Below are positions 1 to 7,257 of a stretch of DNA of 43,804 nt, one piece after another. Position numbers and translations under genes: made by a program. Numbering within the stretch: position 1 is the first letter of the stretch; each line of letters begins with the position of its first letter. The stretch is from Burkholderia sp. Bp8992. Lineage in GTDB: Bacteria > Pseudomonadota > Gammaproteobacteria > Burkholderiales > Burkholderiaceae. The stretch spans positions 1 through 43,804 of the forward strand of contig NZ_QTQI01000044.1 in NCBI RefSeq assembly GCF_003853705.1, given 5' to 3'. The notes under the pieces were generated by a model that was given only the letters and a program-made list of their open reading frames with translations, searched no databases and had not been told where the DNA came from.

Positions 1-192
1 TGGGTCGGCAAGCAGATCGGGCCGATCGCGAAGCCGAAGGACATCCGCTTCGGCGACAACCTGCCGAAGACGCGCTCCGGCAAGATCATGCGGCGCCTGC
101 TGCGCTCGCTCGCGAAGGGCGAGGCGATCACGCAGGATACGTCCACGCTCGAGAATCCGGCCATCCTCGAACAGCTCGCCGAAGTGCGCTGA
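1..192 (+). CDS. acs: Acetyl-CoA synthetase, C-terminal end (partial)
   Basis: This is the last 63 codons of an open frame entering from the left edge and ending in TGA. It contains [15 protein letters not shown], the conserved C-terminal motif of AMP-forming acetyl-CoA synthetase. The Lys of SGK is the catalytic residue for adenylation and is the site of regulatory acetylation in the enzyme family. The enzyme makes acetyl-CoA from acetate, ATP and CoA in the cytosol. A close relative such as propionyl-CoA synthetase cannot be excluded from the tail alone. The sodium:solute symporter pair that follows (DUF4212 plus large subunit) is often found beside acs, which supports acetate metabolism. 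Confidence 0.85.
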   Translation, partial: WVGKQIGPIAKPKDIRFGDNLPKTRSGKIMRRLLRSLAKGEAITQDTSTLENPAILEQLAEVR

Positions 193-220
193 TCGTACCG
201 GTTGCGCATCTCGCGCACGA

Positions 221-263
221 GCCCCTGCGCGGCAATCCGGATTGCCCGCGCAGGGGCTTTTTG
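221..263 (+). terminator. Intrinsic terminator after acs, close in front of the symporter genes
   Basis: The arm GCCCCTGCGCGGCAATCC pairs with a downstream arm ending in GCGCAGGGGC, with one bulged base, and is followed by TTTTT. It lies 28 bp after the acs stop. The T-run ends only 12 bp before the ATG of the next gene, so it may act as a partial terminator or attenuator between acs and the symporter. Confidence 0.85.
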
Positions 264-275
264 CTACATAACGGC

Positions 276-620
276 ATGACCGTTCCGACCCGTTCGGCGC
301 CTGCTGCGCCACCGCCCGTTCCCGAGCCGCTCGCGCGTGCCCACGCGCGCTACTGGCGCTTCAACGTCGCGCTGATCGCGGTGCTGATGGTGATCGGCTT
401 TTCGGTGTCGTTCATCGTGCCGTTCTTCGGGCCCGCGCTCGCGGGCGTCCGCTTCGCCGGCTTCAGCCTGCCGTTCTATGTCGGCGCGCAGGGTGCGATT
501 CTGGTGTACCTCGTGCTGATCGTCGTCTACATCGGGCTGATGCAGCGCGCGGACCGCATGCTGCGCCGCGCATACGACGATCATGCGGCGCACGCCGGCA
601 ATGCGAACGGCGGGCGCTGA
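276..620 (+). CDS. DUF4212 small subunit of a sodium:solute symporter
   Basis: A 114-residue protein with a Pro-rich N-terminus and two membrane segments at about residues 30-52 and 70-91. The pattern YWRFNVALIAVLMVIGF followed by FYVGAQGAI matches the DUF4212 family, the small partner of VC_2705-type solute:sodium symporters. ATG at 276 is preferred. An in-frame TTG at 261 lies inside the terminator T-run and is unlikely to be used. No convincing Shine-Dalgarno sequence precedes the ATG. The stop is three bases from the large-subunit start, so the two are co-translated and probably form one inner-membrane transporter. The substrate is not shown by sequence; acetate or another short carboxylate is the inference from acs next door. 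Confidence 0.85.
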   Translation: MTVPTRSAPAAPPPVPEPLARAHARYWRFNVALIAVLMVIGFSVSFIVPFFGPALAGVRFAGFSLPFYVGAQGAILVYLVLIVVYIGLMQRADRMLRRAYDDHAAHAGNANGGR

Positions 621-623
621 TTC

Positions 624-2639
624 ATGTTGACGCATCGACTGATCCGCGCGTACGCGCTCTACACGCTCGGGTTTCTCGGGTTTGTGCTGCTGATGTGGCG
701 GATCGAGCGCGCGACGGGCTCGGGCGTGTGGATCGGCTACGTGTTCCTGTTCGTGCCGATCGCCGTGTATGCGGTGATCGGTTTGCTGTCGCGCACGTCC
801 GATCTCGTCGAGTACTACGTGGCCGGGCGGCGCGTGCCGTCCGCGTTCAACGGGATGGCGACGGCGGCCGACTGGCTGTCGGCCGCGTCGTTCATCGGCC
901 TGGCCGGGTCGCTTTACGCGACCGGCTACGACGCGCTCGCTTACGTGATGGGCTGGACGGGCGGATTCTGCCTCGTCGCGTTCCTGCTCGCGCCGTATGT
1001 GCGCAAGCTCGCACGCTACACGATTCCCGATTTCCTCGGCACGCGCTTCTCGAGCACGGCCGTGCGTGCGCTCGCGGCCGGCGCGGCGATCCTGTGTTCG
1101 TTCGTGTACCTGGTCGCGCAGATCCAGGGCATTGGCCTGATCGCGACGCGCTTCATCGGCGTCGATTTCGCGATCGGGATCTTCTGCGGGCTCGCGGGCA
1201 TTCTCGTGTGCTCGTTTCTCGGCGGGATGCGCGCGGTCACGTGGACGCAGGTCGCGCAGTACATCATCCTGATCAGCGCGATCCTGATTCCGGTGTCGCT
1301 GATCGCGATGAAGAACGGGCTCGGCCCGGTGCCGCAGTTCAATTACGGCAAGCTGATGGAGCGCGTCGCGGCGCGCGAGGCGCAGGTGCGCGATGCGTCC
1401 GACGAGCAGCAGGTGCGCGATGCGTACCGCCGGCAGGCCGCCGGTATCCAGACGCAGCTCGACCGGCTGCCTTCGTCGTATGCGGACGCGCGCCGGCATC
1501 TCGTCGACCAGCTGGCCGACCTGCGGCGCCACAACGGGCCGCTGCGCGAGATCAGCCTGCGCGAGCGCGAGCTGGCCGATTTCCCGCGCGACCCGGCGGC
1601 GGCGCGCGTTGCGTGGACGCAGGCGCGCGACGACCTGCTGGCGCGCGCCGAGCCGCCCGTGCCGATGCACGAGCCGTTTCCCGCCGCGAGCGAAGACGAG
1701 CGCAAGCCGCGCGAACGCAATTTCCTCGCGCTGCTGCTGTGCCTGTCGCTCGGCACCGCGAGCCTGCCGCACATCCTGACGCGCTACAACACGACCACGT
1801 CGGTCGCGTCGGCGCGGCGCTCGGTCGGCTGGACGCTGTTCTTCATTGCGCTGTTCTACCTGAGCGTGCCGGTGCTCGCGGTGCTGATCAAGTACGAGAT
1901 CCTCGCGAACCTCGTCGGGCGGCCGTTCGCGGAATTGCCGGCGTGGGTTACGCAATGGCACCACTTCGAACCGGACCTCATCAGCGTCGTCGAGGTGATT
2001 CGCGACGGCATCGTGCACTGGTCAGAGATCCAGATGCAGCCGGACATGGTCGTGCTGGCCGCGCCGGAGATCGCGGGGTTGCCGTACGTCGTGTCGGGGC
2101 TGATCGCGGCCGGTGCGCTGGCCGCGGCGCTGTCGACCGCGGACGGCCTGCTGCTGACGATCGCGAACGCGCTGTCGCACGATGTCTATTACTGCATGGT
2201 CGCGCCCGATGCATCGAGCCAGCGGCGCGTGACGATCTCGAAGGTGCTGCTGCTCGGCGTCGCGCTGTTCGCGTCGTATGTCGCGTCGCTCAATACGGGG
2301 AAGATCCTGTTTCTCGTCGGTGCCGCGTTTTCGCTGGCGGCATCGAGCTTCTTTCCGGTGCTGGTGCTCGGCGTGTTCTGGAAGCGCACGACGACGCGCG
2401 GGGCGATTGCGGGGATGGTGACGGGGTTGGCGGTGTGCGTGTACTACATCGTGTCGACTTATCCGTACTTCACGCAACTGACCGGGTTCGCCGGGCGCAC
2501 GTGGTTCGGGATCGAGCCGATCAGTTCAGGGGTGTTCGGCGTGCCGGCGGGGTTTGCGGTGGCGATCGCGGTGAGTCTGTGCGACAAGCGGCCGGATGAG
2601 TATACGCGGGCGCTGGTGGATTACATTCGGCATCCGTGA
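624..2639 (+). CDS. Sodium:solute symporter large subunit (SSS family, ActP-like)
   Basis: A 671-residue multi-spanning inner-membrane protein of the SSS family. The SSS signature region is clear: EYYVAGRRVPSAFNGMA, then ADWLSAASFIGLAG, and later ALAAALSTADGLLLTIANAL. It is longer than ordinary SSS proteins (about 550 residues) because a charged, helical and probably coiled-coil stretch at about residues 241-366 is inserted before the segment LLLCLSLGTASLPHIL. Family knowledge says DUF4212-linked transporters use a Na+ gradient to import small organic acids. It starts three bases after the small subunit and ends before a hairpin at 2671-2702. The insert resembles a soluble sensor or assembly arm, but its function is unknown. 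Confidence 0.88.
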   Translation: MLTHRLIRAYALYTLGFLGFVLLMWRIERATGSGVWIGYVFLFVPIAVYAVIGLLSRTSDLVEYYVAGRRVPSAFNGMATAADWLSAASFIGLAGSLYATGYDALAYVMGWTGGFCLVAFLLAPYVRKLARYTIPDFLGTRFSSTAVRALAAGAAILCSFVYLVAQIQGIGLIATRFIGVDFAIGIFCGLAGILVCSFLGGMRAVTWTQVAQYIILISAILIPVSLIAMKNGLGPVPQFNYGKLMERVAAREAQVRDASDEQQVRDAYRRQAAGIQTQLDRLPSSYADARRHLVDQLADLRRHNGPLREISLRERELADFPRDPAAARVAWTQARDDLLARAEPPVPMHEPFPAASEDERKPRERNFLALLLCLSLGTASLPHILTRYNTTTSVASARRSVGWTLFFIALFYLSVPVLAVLIKYEILANLVGRPFAELPAWVTQWHHFEPDLISVVEVIRDGIVHWSEIQMQPDMVVLAAPEIAGLPYVVSGLIAAGALAAALSTADGLLLTIANALSHDVYYCMVAPDASSQRRVTISKVLLLGVALFASYVASLNTGKILFLVGAAFSLAASSFFPVLVLGVFWKRTTTRGAIAGMVTGLAVCVYYIVSTYPYFTQLTGFAGRTWFGIEPISSGVFGVPAGFAVAIAVSLCDKRPDEYTRALVDYIRHP

Positions 2640-2666
2640 GGAGGCCGGGCGTGCCGGCGCTCCAAA

Positions 2667-2702
2667 TGAAAAGCCCCTGATTTCGCGGGAAATCAGGGGC
2701 TT
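2667..2702 (-). terminator. Terminator of tRNA-Ser, convergent with the symporter operon
   Basis: A perfect 14-bp stem (AAGCCCCTGATTTC against its complement) with a GCGG loop at 2671-2702. On the minus strand it is followed by TTTTCATTT, so it mainly ends the tRNA transcript. It may also stop the symporter transcript coming the other way. Confidence 0.8.
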
Positions 2703-2711
2703 CATGGAATC

Positions 2712-2802
2712 TGGCGGAGAGAGGGGGATTCGAACCCCCGATAGGCGATTAACCTATACACGCTTTCCAGGCGTGCGACTTAAACCACTCATCCATCTCT
2801 CC
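2712..2802 (-). tRNA. tRNA-Ser (anticodon GGA)
   Basis: A 91-nt class II tRNA on the minus strand. The acceptor stem GGAGAGA pairs with TCTCTCC, followed by discriminator G and an encoded CCA. The anticodon stem CACGC/GCGTG encloses loop CTGGAAA with anticodon GGA (plus-strand 2766-2768), reading UCC/UCU. A long variable arm and the T-loop TTCGAATC are present. No integrase or duplicated 3' end is seen nearby, so there is no sign that it has been used as an attachment site here. Confidence 0.96.
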
Positions 2803-2813
2803 GGAAGACCGAG

Positions 2814-2822
2814 AGTATAGCA
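2814..2822 (-). promoter_or_regulatory. Extended -10 promoter of tRNA-Ser
   Basis: On the minus strand the sequence TGCTATACT forms a TGn-extended -10 box whose end is 12 bp from the tRNA 5' end, placing the start point a few bases before the mature tRNA. No good -35 is seen at 17 bp, which fits an extended -10 promoter. Confidence 0.6.
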
Positions 2823-3132
2823 AACTCTGGCGGCAGCCCGCCACTCCCTTCCGCTTGCGTCAAAAATCCGTCGCCGTCGACAGCCACACCGACCGCGGAT
2901 CGACCTGCGTCAGATATCCGCCGACCGGAACAGCGGCGGCGCCAGGCCCGCGTTGTGCGCGGGGGGCGGTGCGACTTTGACGGGTAGCGGCGCCCAACTG
3001 CCGAGCGGGCGTCGGGACGAACATGCGATCATGCGAGTCCGCATTCGTCGCAACAAACCGTACGCATCGGCCGGGGCCAATCCTGACGATGCCGGCCGGC
3101 CCCACTGCCGTTTTCAAAAGGAACGCCACGCC
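2823..3132. other. Gene-free stretch between tRNA-Ser and the LysE gene
   Basis: No convincing gene is seen. The minus-strand frame ending at 2860 finishes with GYLTQVDPRSVWLSTATDF, which has the alternating pattern and terminal Phe of an outer-membrane beta-barrel C-terminus. It could be a decayed receptor tail, but the frame upstream is low-complexity Arg/Pro-rich text. A Shine-Dalgarno AAAAGGAA lies at 3116-3123 for the LysE gene. Confidence 0.4.
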
Positions 3133-3762
3133 ATGCCGCTCTCCACCTTGCTCGCATTCGCCCTGATCCTGTCCGTCGGCGTCGCGACGCCCGGCCCGAC
3201 GGTGCTGCTCGCGATGAGCAACGGCTCGCGGTACGGATTGCGCCACGCGATGGTCGGCATGCTCGGCGCCGTCACGGCCGACGTCGTGCTCGTCGCGCTG
3301 GTCGGGTTCGGCCTCGGTGTGCTGCTCGATGCGTCGGAAACGGCATTCGTGACGCTGAAGCTGCTCGGCGCGGCGTGGCTTGCGTACGTCGGCATCCGGA
3401 TGCTGATGTCGAGCGGTGGCTCCACGGTCCAACAGGCAGACGTATCCGCGACGCCCGAGCGCCGGACCGCCTTCCTGAAGAGCTTTTTCGTCGCGATGAG
3501 CAACCCGAAGTACTACCTGTTCATGTCCGCGCTGCTGCCGCAGTTCGTCGACCGGTCGCACGCAATCGCGCCGCAGTACGCGATTCTCGCCGCGACGATC
3601 GTCGCGATCGACGTCATCGGGATGACCGGTTACGCGCTGCTGGGCGTGCATTCGGTCCGCGTGTGGAAAGCAGCCGGGGAGAAGTGGCTGAATCGCATCA
3701 GCGGGTCGCTGCTGCTGATGCTCGCGGGGTACGTCGCGTTGTACCGGAAGGCCGCGCACTGA
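3133..3762 (+). CDS. LysE/RhtB family amino-acid exporter
   Basis: A 209-residue inner-membrane protein with the family N-terminal motif GVATPGPTVLLAMSNG and about five to six hydrophobic segments, the usual size for LysE/RhtB exporters. The region SFFVAMSNPKYYLFMSALLPQF is the second conserved family block. Members export amino acids or homoserine-lactone-like compounds; the substrate cannot be told from sequence. ATG 3133 was chosen over upstream in-frame starts because it has AAAAGGAA ten bases ahead and begins exactly at the family N-terminus. It stands alone, 46 bp before an unknown gene on the same strand. Confidence 0.88.
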   Translation: MPLSTLLAFALILSVGVATPGPTVLLAMSNGSRYGLRHAMVGMLGAVTADVVLVALVGFGLGVLLDASETAFVTLKLLGAAWLAYVGIRMLMSSGGSTVQQADVSATPERRTAFLKSFFVAMSNPKYYLFMSALLPQFVDRSHAIAPQYAILAATIVAIDVIGMTGYALLGVHSVRVWKAAGEKWLNRISGSLLLMLAGYVALYRKAAH

Positions 3763-3807
3763 AGCGGCGATGCCAAAAGGAAGTGGCACGCCGACACCGG
3801 TGCGACG

Positions 3808-4221
3808 ATGAAGGCGGTCGATCGCTTCGCGCTCGAGACGCACGACGGGCCGTATGAGACGTGGCCGTCGCGTACGCGGGTGCTTGTCGATGGCGTGTGT
3901 TCCGCGCTCGCCGTTTCCGGCTACGTGCTGCTGCGCCAGTTCGAGACGCCGGCCGCGTATCTGCTCGTCACCGACTACGACTGCCCGTTCGAGGAGGCCG
4001 TTACGTTCACGCTCGTGTCGAAGGAGTCGCTGAAGGTGCGCGCGCGGCGCACGGTCGGCGCGATGTATGCGTCGTGTCATCTGGACGACCTGATCTGGGC
4101 CGACGACCGCCATTTCAGCGCGACGTTCGTTGCTATCGACGGGCGATGGGATTTCACGATTCGTGATCTGGCGGTGCCGTTCGTCTTGCCCGCATTGAGC
4201 ATGCGGCACGTACGGGGATGA
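3808..4221 (+). CDS. Hypothetical protein, 137 residues
   Basis: Not recognised. It is a soluble, mixed alpha/beta-looking 137-residue protein without signal peptide or membrane segment. It contains several aromatic/acidic patches (LVTDYDCPFEEA, HLDDLIWADDRHFS). Codon use is Burkholderia-like with G/C third positions, and the sequence is not a compositional shadow of another frame, so it is probably real. The start ATG has no close Shine-Dalgarno; AAAAGGAAG lies about 23 bp upstream. It follows the LysE gene by 45 bp on the same strand and may be co-transcribed. No function is proposed. Confidence 0.7.
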   Translation: MKAVDRFALETHDGPYETWPSRTRVLVDGVCSALAVSGYVLLRQFETPAAYLLVTDYDCPFEEAVTFTLVSKESLKVRARRTVGAMYASCHLDDLIWADDRHFSATFVAIDGRWDFTIRDLAVPFVLPALSMRHVRG

Positions 4222-4260
4222 CACCGGACGACGGTCGGGTACCGCTGGAGGGTGGAGCCG

Positions 4261-4361
4261 ATTCGAAAGAATGTGAATATTCGAATCCGGTCGGTCGCTT
4301 TGCAAAAAGGATTCTAAATCCTGACAAAAAACCATCATCAACCTGACAAATTTGCTATGCT
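4261..4361 (+). promoter_or_regulatory. Upstream region of the T6SS island: inverted repeat and extended -10
   Basis: An AT-rich island in an otherwise GC-rich sequence. ATTCGAA (4261-4267) and TTCGAAT (4280-4286) form a 7-bp inverted repeat with a 12-bp spacer that itself contains part of the palindrome GAATATTC (4275-4282). CCTGACAAA occurs twice (4320-4328, 4342-4350). TGCTATGCT at 4353-4361 is a good extended -10 box, about 95 bp before the vgrG start. This is a plausible regulated promoter for the island; the regulator is unknown. Confidence 0.45.
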
Positions 4362-4456
4362 CGCCGAAAACCAGACGGGCGGCACTCCCAGGACGGACCA
4401 GCGGGCGTGATTGCTCGCCGAACAACGAAGTCAAACAAAATCCTGAGAGTCACGCT

Positions 4457-7234
4457 GTGAATACAGCCGAATTGCTACGCACGTTTGCGTCCGGGGTGGT
4501 CGATCAGAACAATCGGCCGGTTCGCATGAACTGGGGGGCCGCACAGAAGACGCTCGAGCAGGTGCTTGCGCTCCAGTACGCCGATATCCGCGAAGGGTTG
4601 ATGACGGGCATCGAGGGGCATCTGACCTGCGTGTCGGCACGGGCCGATCTTCCGATCCGCAGCCTCATCGGGCTGCCGGTCTCCGTCGAGATGACGACCG
4701 ATCGCGGGCGTCTCCACACCATCAACGGCATCGTCACCGACGTCCGTACCGGACAGTCGGACGGTTCGCTGACCTGTTACCAGTTGACGATTCGCGATGT
4801 GCTGTCGGTGATGGAGCGACGAACCAATTCCCGATTGTTCCGCACCAAGAACCTGCCCGACATTCTGGGCGTGCTGCTTCAGGAGTGGCGCCAGCGCAGT
4901 TCGGCGCTGGCGGGCGCATTCGAATTCGACCTGTCCGGCCTGCAAGCCGAGCGTTACCCGGCGCGTGAACTCACGCGGCAGGTCAACGAGTCGGACGCGC
5001 ACTTCATCCGGCGGCTGCTGCGACGGGAGGGGGCGACCGTATTCGTCAAGGCCGGCAAGGCCGGCGAGCGGGTGAGCGGCAACGCGCACGACACGCCGGT
5101 TCATACGCTCGTCTTTGTCGACGACTCGATGAAGTTGCCCGAGACGGTTGCCGGTACCGTTCGCTATCACCGCGACGCGGCCACTGAAGAGCGCGACTCG
5201 ATCACGCTTTGGGCGACGAGCCGTAGCCTGATCCCGGGCAAGATCGTCCGGCCGACATGGGATTACAAGACCGGCCGGATGTCGCAAACGGAACAGGCGA
5301 CGATCGTCGACCAGGGCGACGGCGGCAACAATCTCGGGCATTTGCTGGCCGATGCCGTCATCGATATCCCGCACGCGGGGGATTCGTCGTCCGATCTCGA
5401 CCGGATCGGCAAGGACCGCATGCTTGCGCACGAACTGCGTGCGGAATCCGTCGACGGCGTGAGCAATGTGCGCGACCTGGCCGTCGGCCATTGGTTTGCG
5501 CTTGCCGAGCATCCGCTGCTCGATACCTTGCCGGCCGAACAGCGGCAGTTCGTCGTCACATCGCTTCATCATCGCGTGCGGAACAACCTGCCGAAGGAAC
5601 TGAACGAGCGCGCGCAGTCGCTGTTCGCGGCGAGCCGCGTGCTGTTCAATGCCGTGCCGACCAACGTGAGCAGCCCGTCAGGCGATGAAAGCGACAGGCG
5701 CTACGAGAACACCTTCTCCTGCGTGCGGCGCGGCGTGCCGCTGACGCCTGCCTACGACCCCCACGTCGACCTGCCGCCCGTCCATCCGATGACGGCCGTC
5801 GTCGTCGGCCCGGAGGGCGAGGAGGTGTTCTGCGATGAAATGGGCCGCATCCGTGTGCGGATCCAGGGGCTGAGCGCGGACGATCATGCGCACGCACAGG
5901 GTGCCGGCACGAGCGGCACGCCGTCCGACAGTGCGCCGGTGCGCGTCGCCTGCGCACTCGCCGGGCCGAATTTCGGCGCGAATACGTTGCCGCGCGTTGG
6001 CATGGAGGTGCTGATCGGTCATATCGGCGGCGATCCGGACCGGCTCGTCGTGATGGGCGTGCTGGCCAACGGGCCCAACATGCCGGCGACCTTCAGCCAT
6101 ACCGGCGCGCTGCCGGGCAACCGCTACCTGTCGGGCACGAAGACGAAGGAAATCAAGGGGCAGCGGTACAACCAGATCCGCTTCGACGATACGCCCGGGC
6201 AGATCAGCAGTCAGCTGGCGAGCGAGCATGCGTACAGTCAGTTGAACCTCGGCTATCTGACGCAGCCGCGCGACAACGGGCAGGGCGCGGCGCGCGGCGA
6301 GGGCGCCGAGCTGCGCAGCGATGCGCACGTGGCGATTCGCAGCGGCAAGGCGATGCTGATTTCGGCGTGGGAGCGGCTGCGCGCGAGCGACGGCCACCTT
6401 GCGCGGGACGAGTATCTGCAACTGATGCAGGAATGCGTCGAACTGTTCAAGAGCCTCGGCGACTATGCGGGCCAGCACCAGGGCGTCGCGCCGGACACGC
6501 AGCCGCACGATGCACTCATGACCACGGTGAAAGGCTGGCCGAACGGCGGGGAGTCCGGCGGCGGTGAGTCGTCAGGCGCGTCGATGGCCGCGATCGGCAT
6601 CACCGCGCCGGCCGGCATCAGCATGGCGACGCCGAAGACCGTCACGACCCATGCGGGCGGCAATGTCGATGTCGTCGCGCAGAACCACCTGCAGTATACG
6701 AGTGGTCAGCGGATCAACCTGCAGGCCGGGCATGGCGTGGCGATGTTCGCGCACAGCGAAGGCGTGTCGGCAATCGCCAACCGGGGGAAGGTGGCGCTGC
6801 AGAGCCAGAACGACGATACGCAGATCGATTCGGCGAAGAATATCCAGATGACGGCGGGGGGCGGAAAGCTCGCGGGCATGGCCAGCGAGCAGGTCGTGTT
6901 CGTGACGTCGGGCGGCGCGTATCTGAAGCTGCATGGCGGCGATATCGAGCTCGGGTGTCCGGGGAGTTTCACCGTCAAGTCCGCGTCGCATACGTGGGCC
7001 GGGCCGGCGAGCATGAGCGCCGACTTTCCGAAGTTCGACCAAGGCTCGTTGGGGCGCGTGCCGAAGTTGGTCCGGGCCACTGACGGGCAGCCGGTCGAGG
7101 GCATGGAAGCCGAAGTGCGAAAGGCGTCGGGAGAGTTGATCAAGGGGAAGACCGATGCGCAAGGCAAGCTGGCGCCGGTCAGCAGCGATCAGTTCGAACA
7201 ATTGGCGGTTCGCTTTTTCAAGTCGAGAACCTGA
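4457..7234 (+). CDS. vgrG: Type VI secretion spike protein VgrG
   Basis: A 925-residue VgrG from GTG 4457 (weak GAGAG ahead); a longer frame opens at TTG 4352 but adds 35 residues without family character. Order of parts: gp27-like base (about 1-420, including VNESDAHFIRRLLRREG), gp5-like OB fold (about 430-540, GPEGEEVFCDEMGRIRVRI), a DUF2345 beta-helix needle (about 610-850), and a 75-residue tail resembling a transthyretin-like domain (GQPVEGMEAEVRKASGELI). VgrG trimers cap the Hcp tube and carry effectors into target cells. In other bacteria TTR-like VgrG tails dock Tle-type lipases, and here the next gene, 23 bp downstream, is such a lipase. No metallopeptidase or other toxin motif is seen in the tail. 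The core T6SS genes are elsewhere. Confidence 0.95.
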   Translation: MNTAELLRTFASGVVDQNNRPVRMNWGAAQKTLEQVLALQYADIREGLMTGIEGHLTCVSARADLPIRSLIGLPVSVEMTTDRGRLHTINGIVTDVRTGQSDGSLTCYQLTIRDVLSVMERRTNSRLFRTKNLPDILGVLLQEWRQRSSALAGAFEFDLSGLQAERYPARELTRQVNESDAHFIRRLLRREGATVFVKAGKAGERVSGNAHDTPVHTLVFVDDSMKLPETVAGTVRYHRDAATEERDSITLWATSRSLIPGKIVRPTWDYKTGRMSQTEQATIVDQGDGGNNLGHLLADAVIDIPHAGDSSSDLDRIGKDRMLAHELRAESVDGVSNVRDLAVGHWFALAEHPLLDTLPAEQRQFVVTSLHHRVRNNLPKELNERAQSLFAASRVLFNAVPTNVSSPSGDESDRRYENTFSCVRRGVPLTPAYDPHVDLPPVHPMTAVVVGPEGEEVFCDEMGRIRVRIQGLSADDHAHAQGAGTSGTPSDSAPVRVACALAGPNFGANTLPRVGMEVLIGHIGGDPDRLVVMGVLANGPNMPATFSHTGALPGNRYLSGTKTKEIKGQRYNQIRFDDTPGQISSQLASEHAYSQLNLGYLTQPRDNGQGAARGEGAELRSDAHVAIRSGKAMLISAWERLRASDGHLARDEYLQLMQECVELFKSLGDYAGQHQGVAPDTQPHDALMTTVKGWPNGGESGGGESSGASMAAIGITAPAGISMATPKTVTTHAGGNVDVVAQNHLQYTSGQRINLQAGHGVAMFAHSEGVSAIANRGKVALQSQNDDTQIDSAKNIQMTAGGGKLAGMASEQVVFVTSGGAYLKLHGGDIELGCPGSFTVKSASHTWAGPASMSADFPKFDQGSLGRVPKLVRATDGQPVEGMEAEVRKASGELIKGKTDAQGKLAPVSSDQFEQLAVRFFKSRT

Positions 7235-7257
7235 GCTGAGTCTTCAAGAAAAACAAC

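Noticed and set aside
264-2018. Long minus-strand frame of 584 codons under the symporter genes
   Set aside because: Arg/Asp/His-rich text without motifs; an antisense shadow caused by G/C at third positions of the real gene.
2712-2802. tRNA-Ser as an integration site for the T6SS island
   Set aside because: No integrase gene and no repeated tRNA 3' end found in the window; only the position is suggestive.
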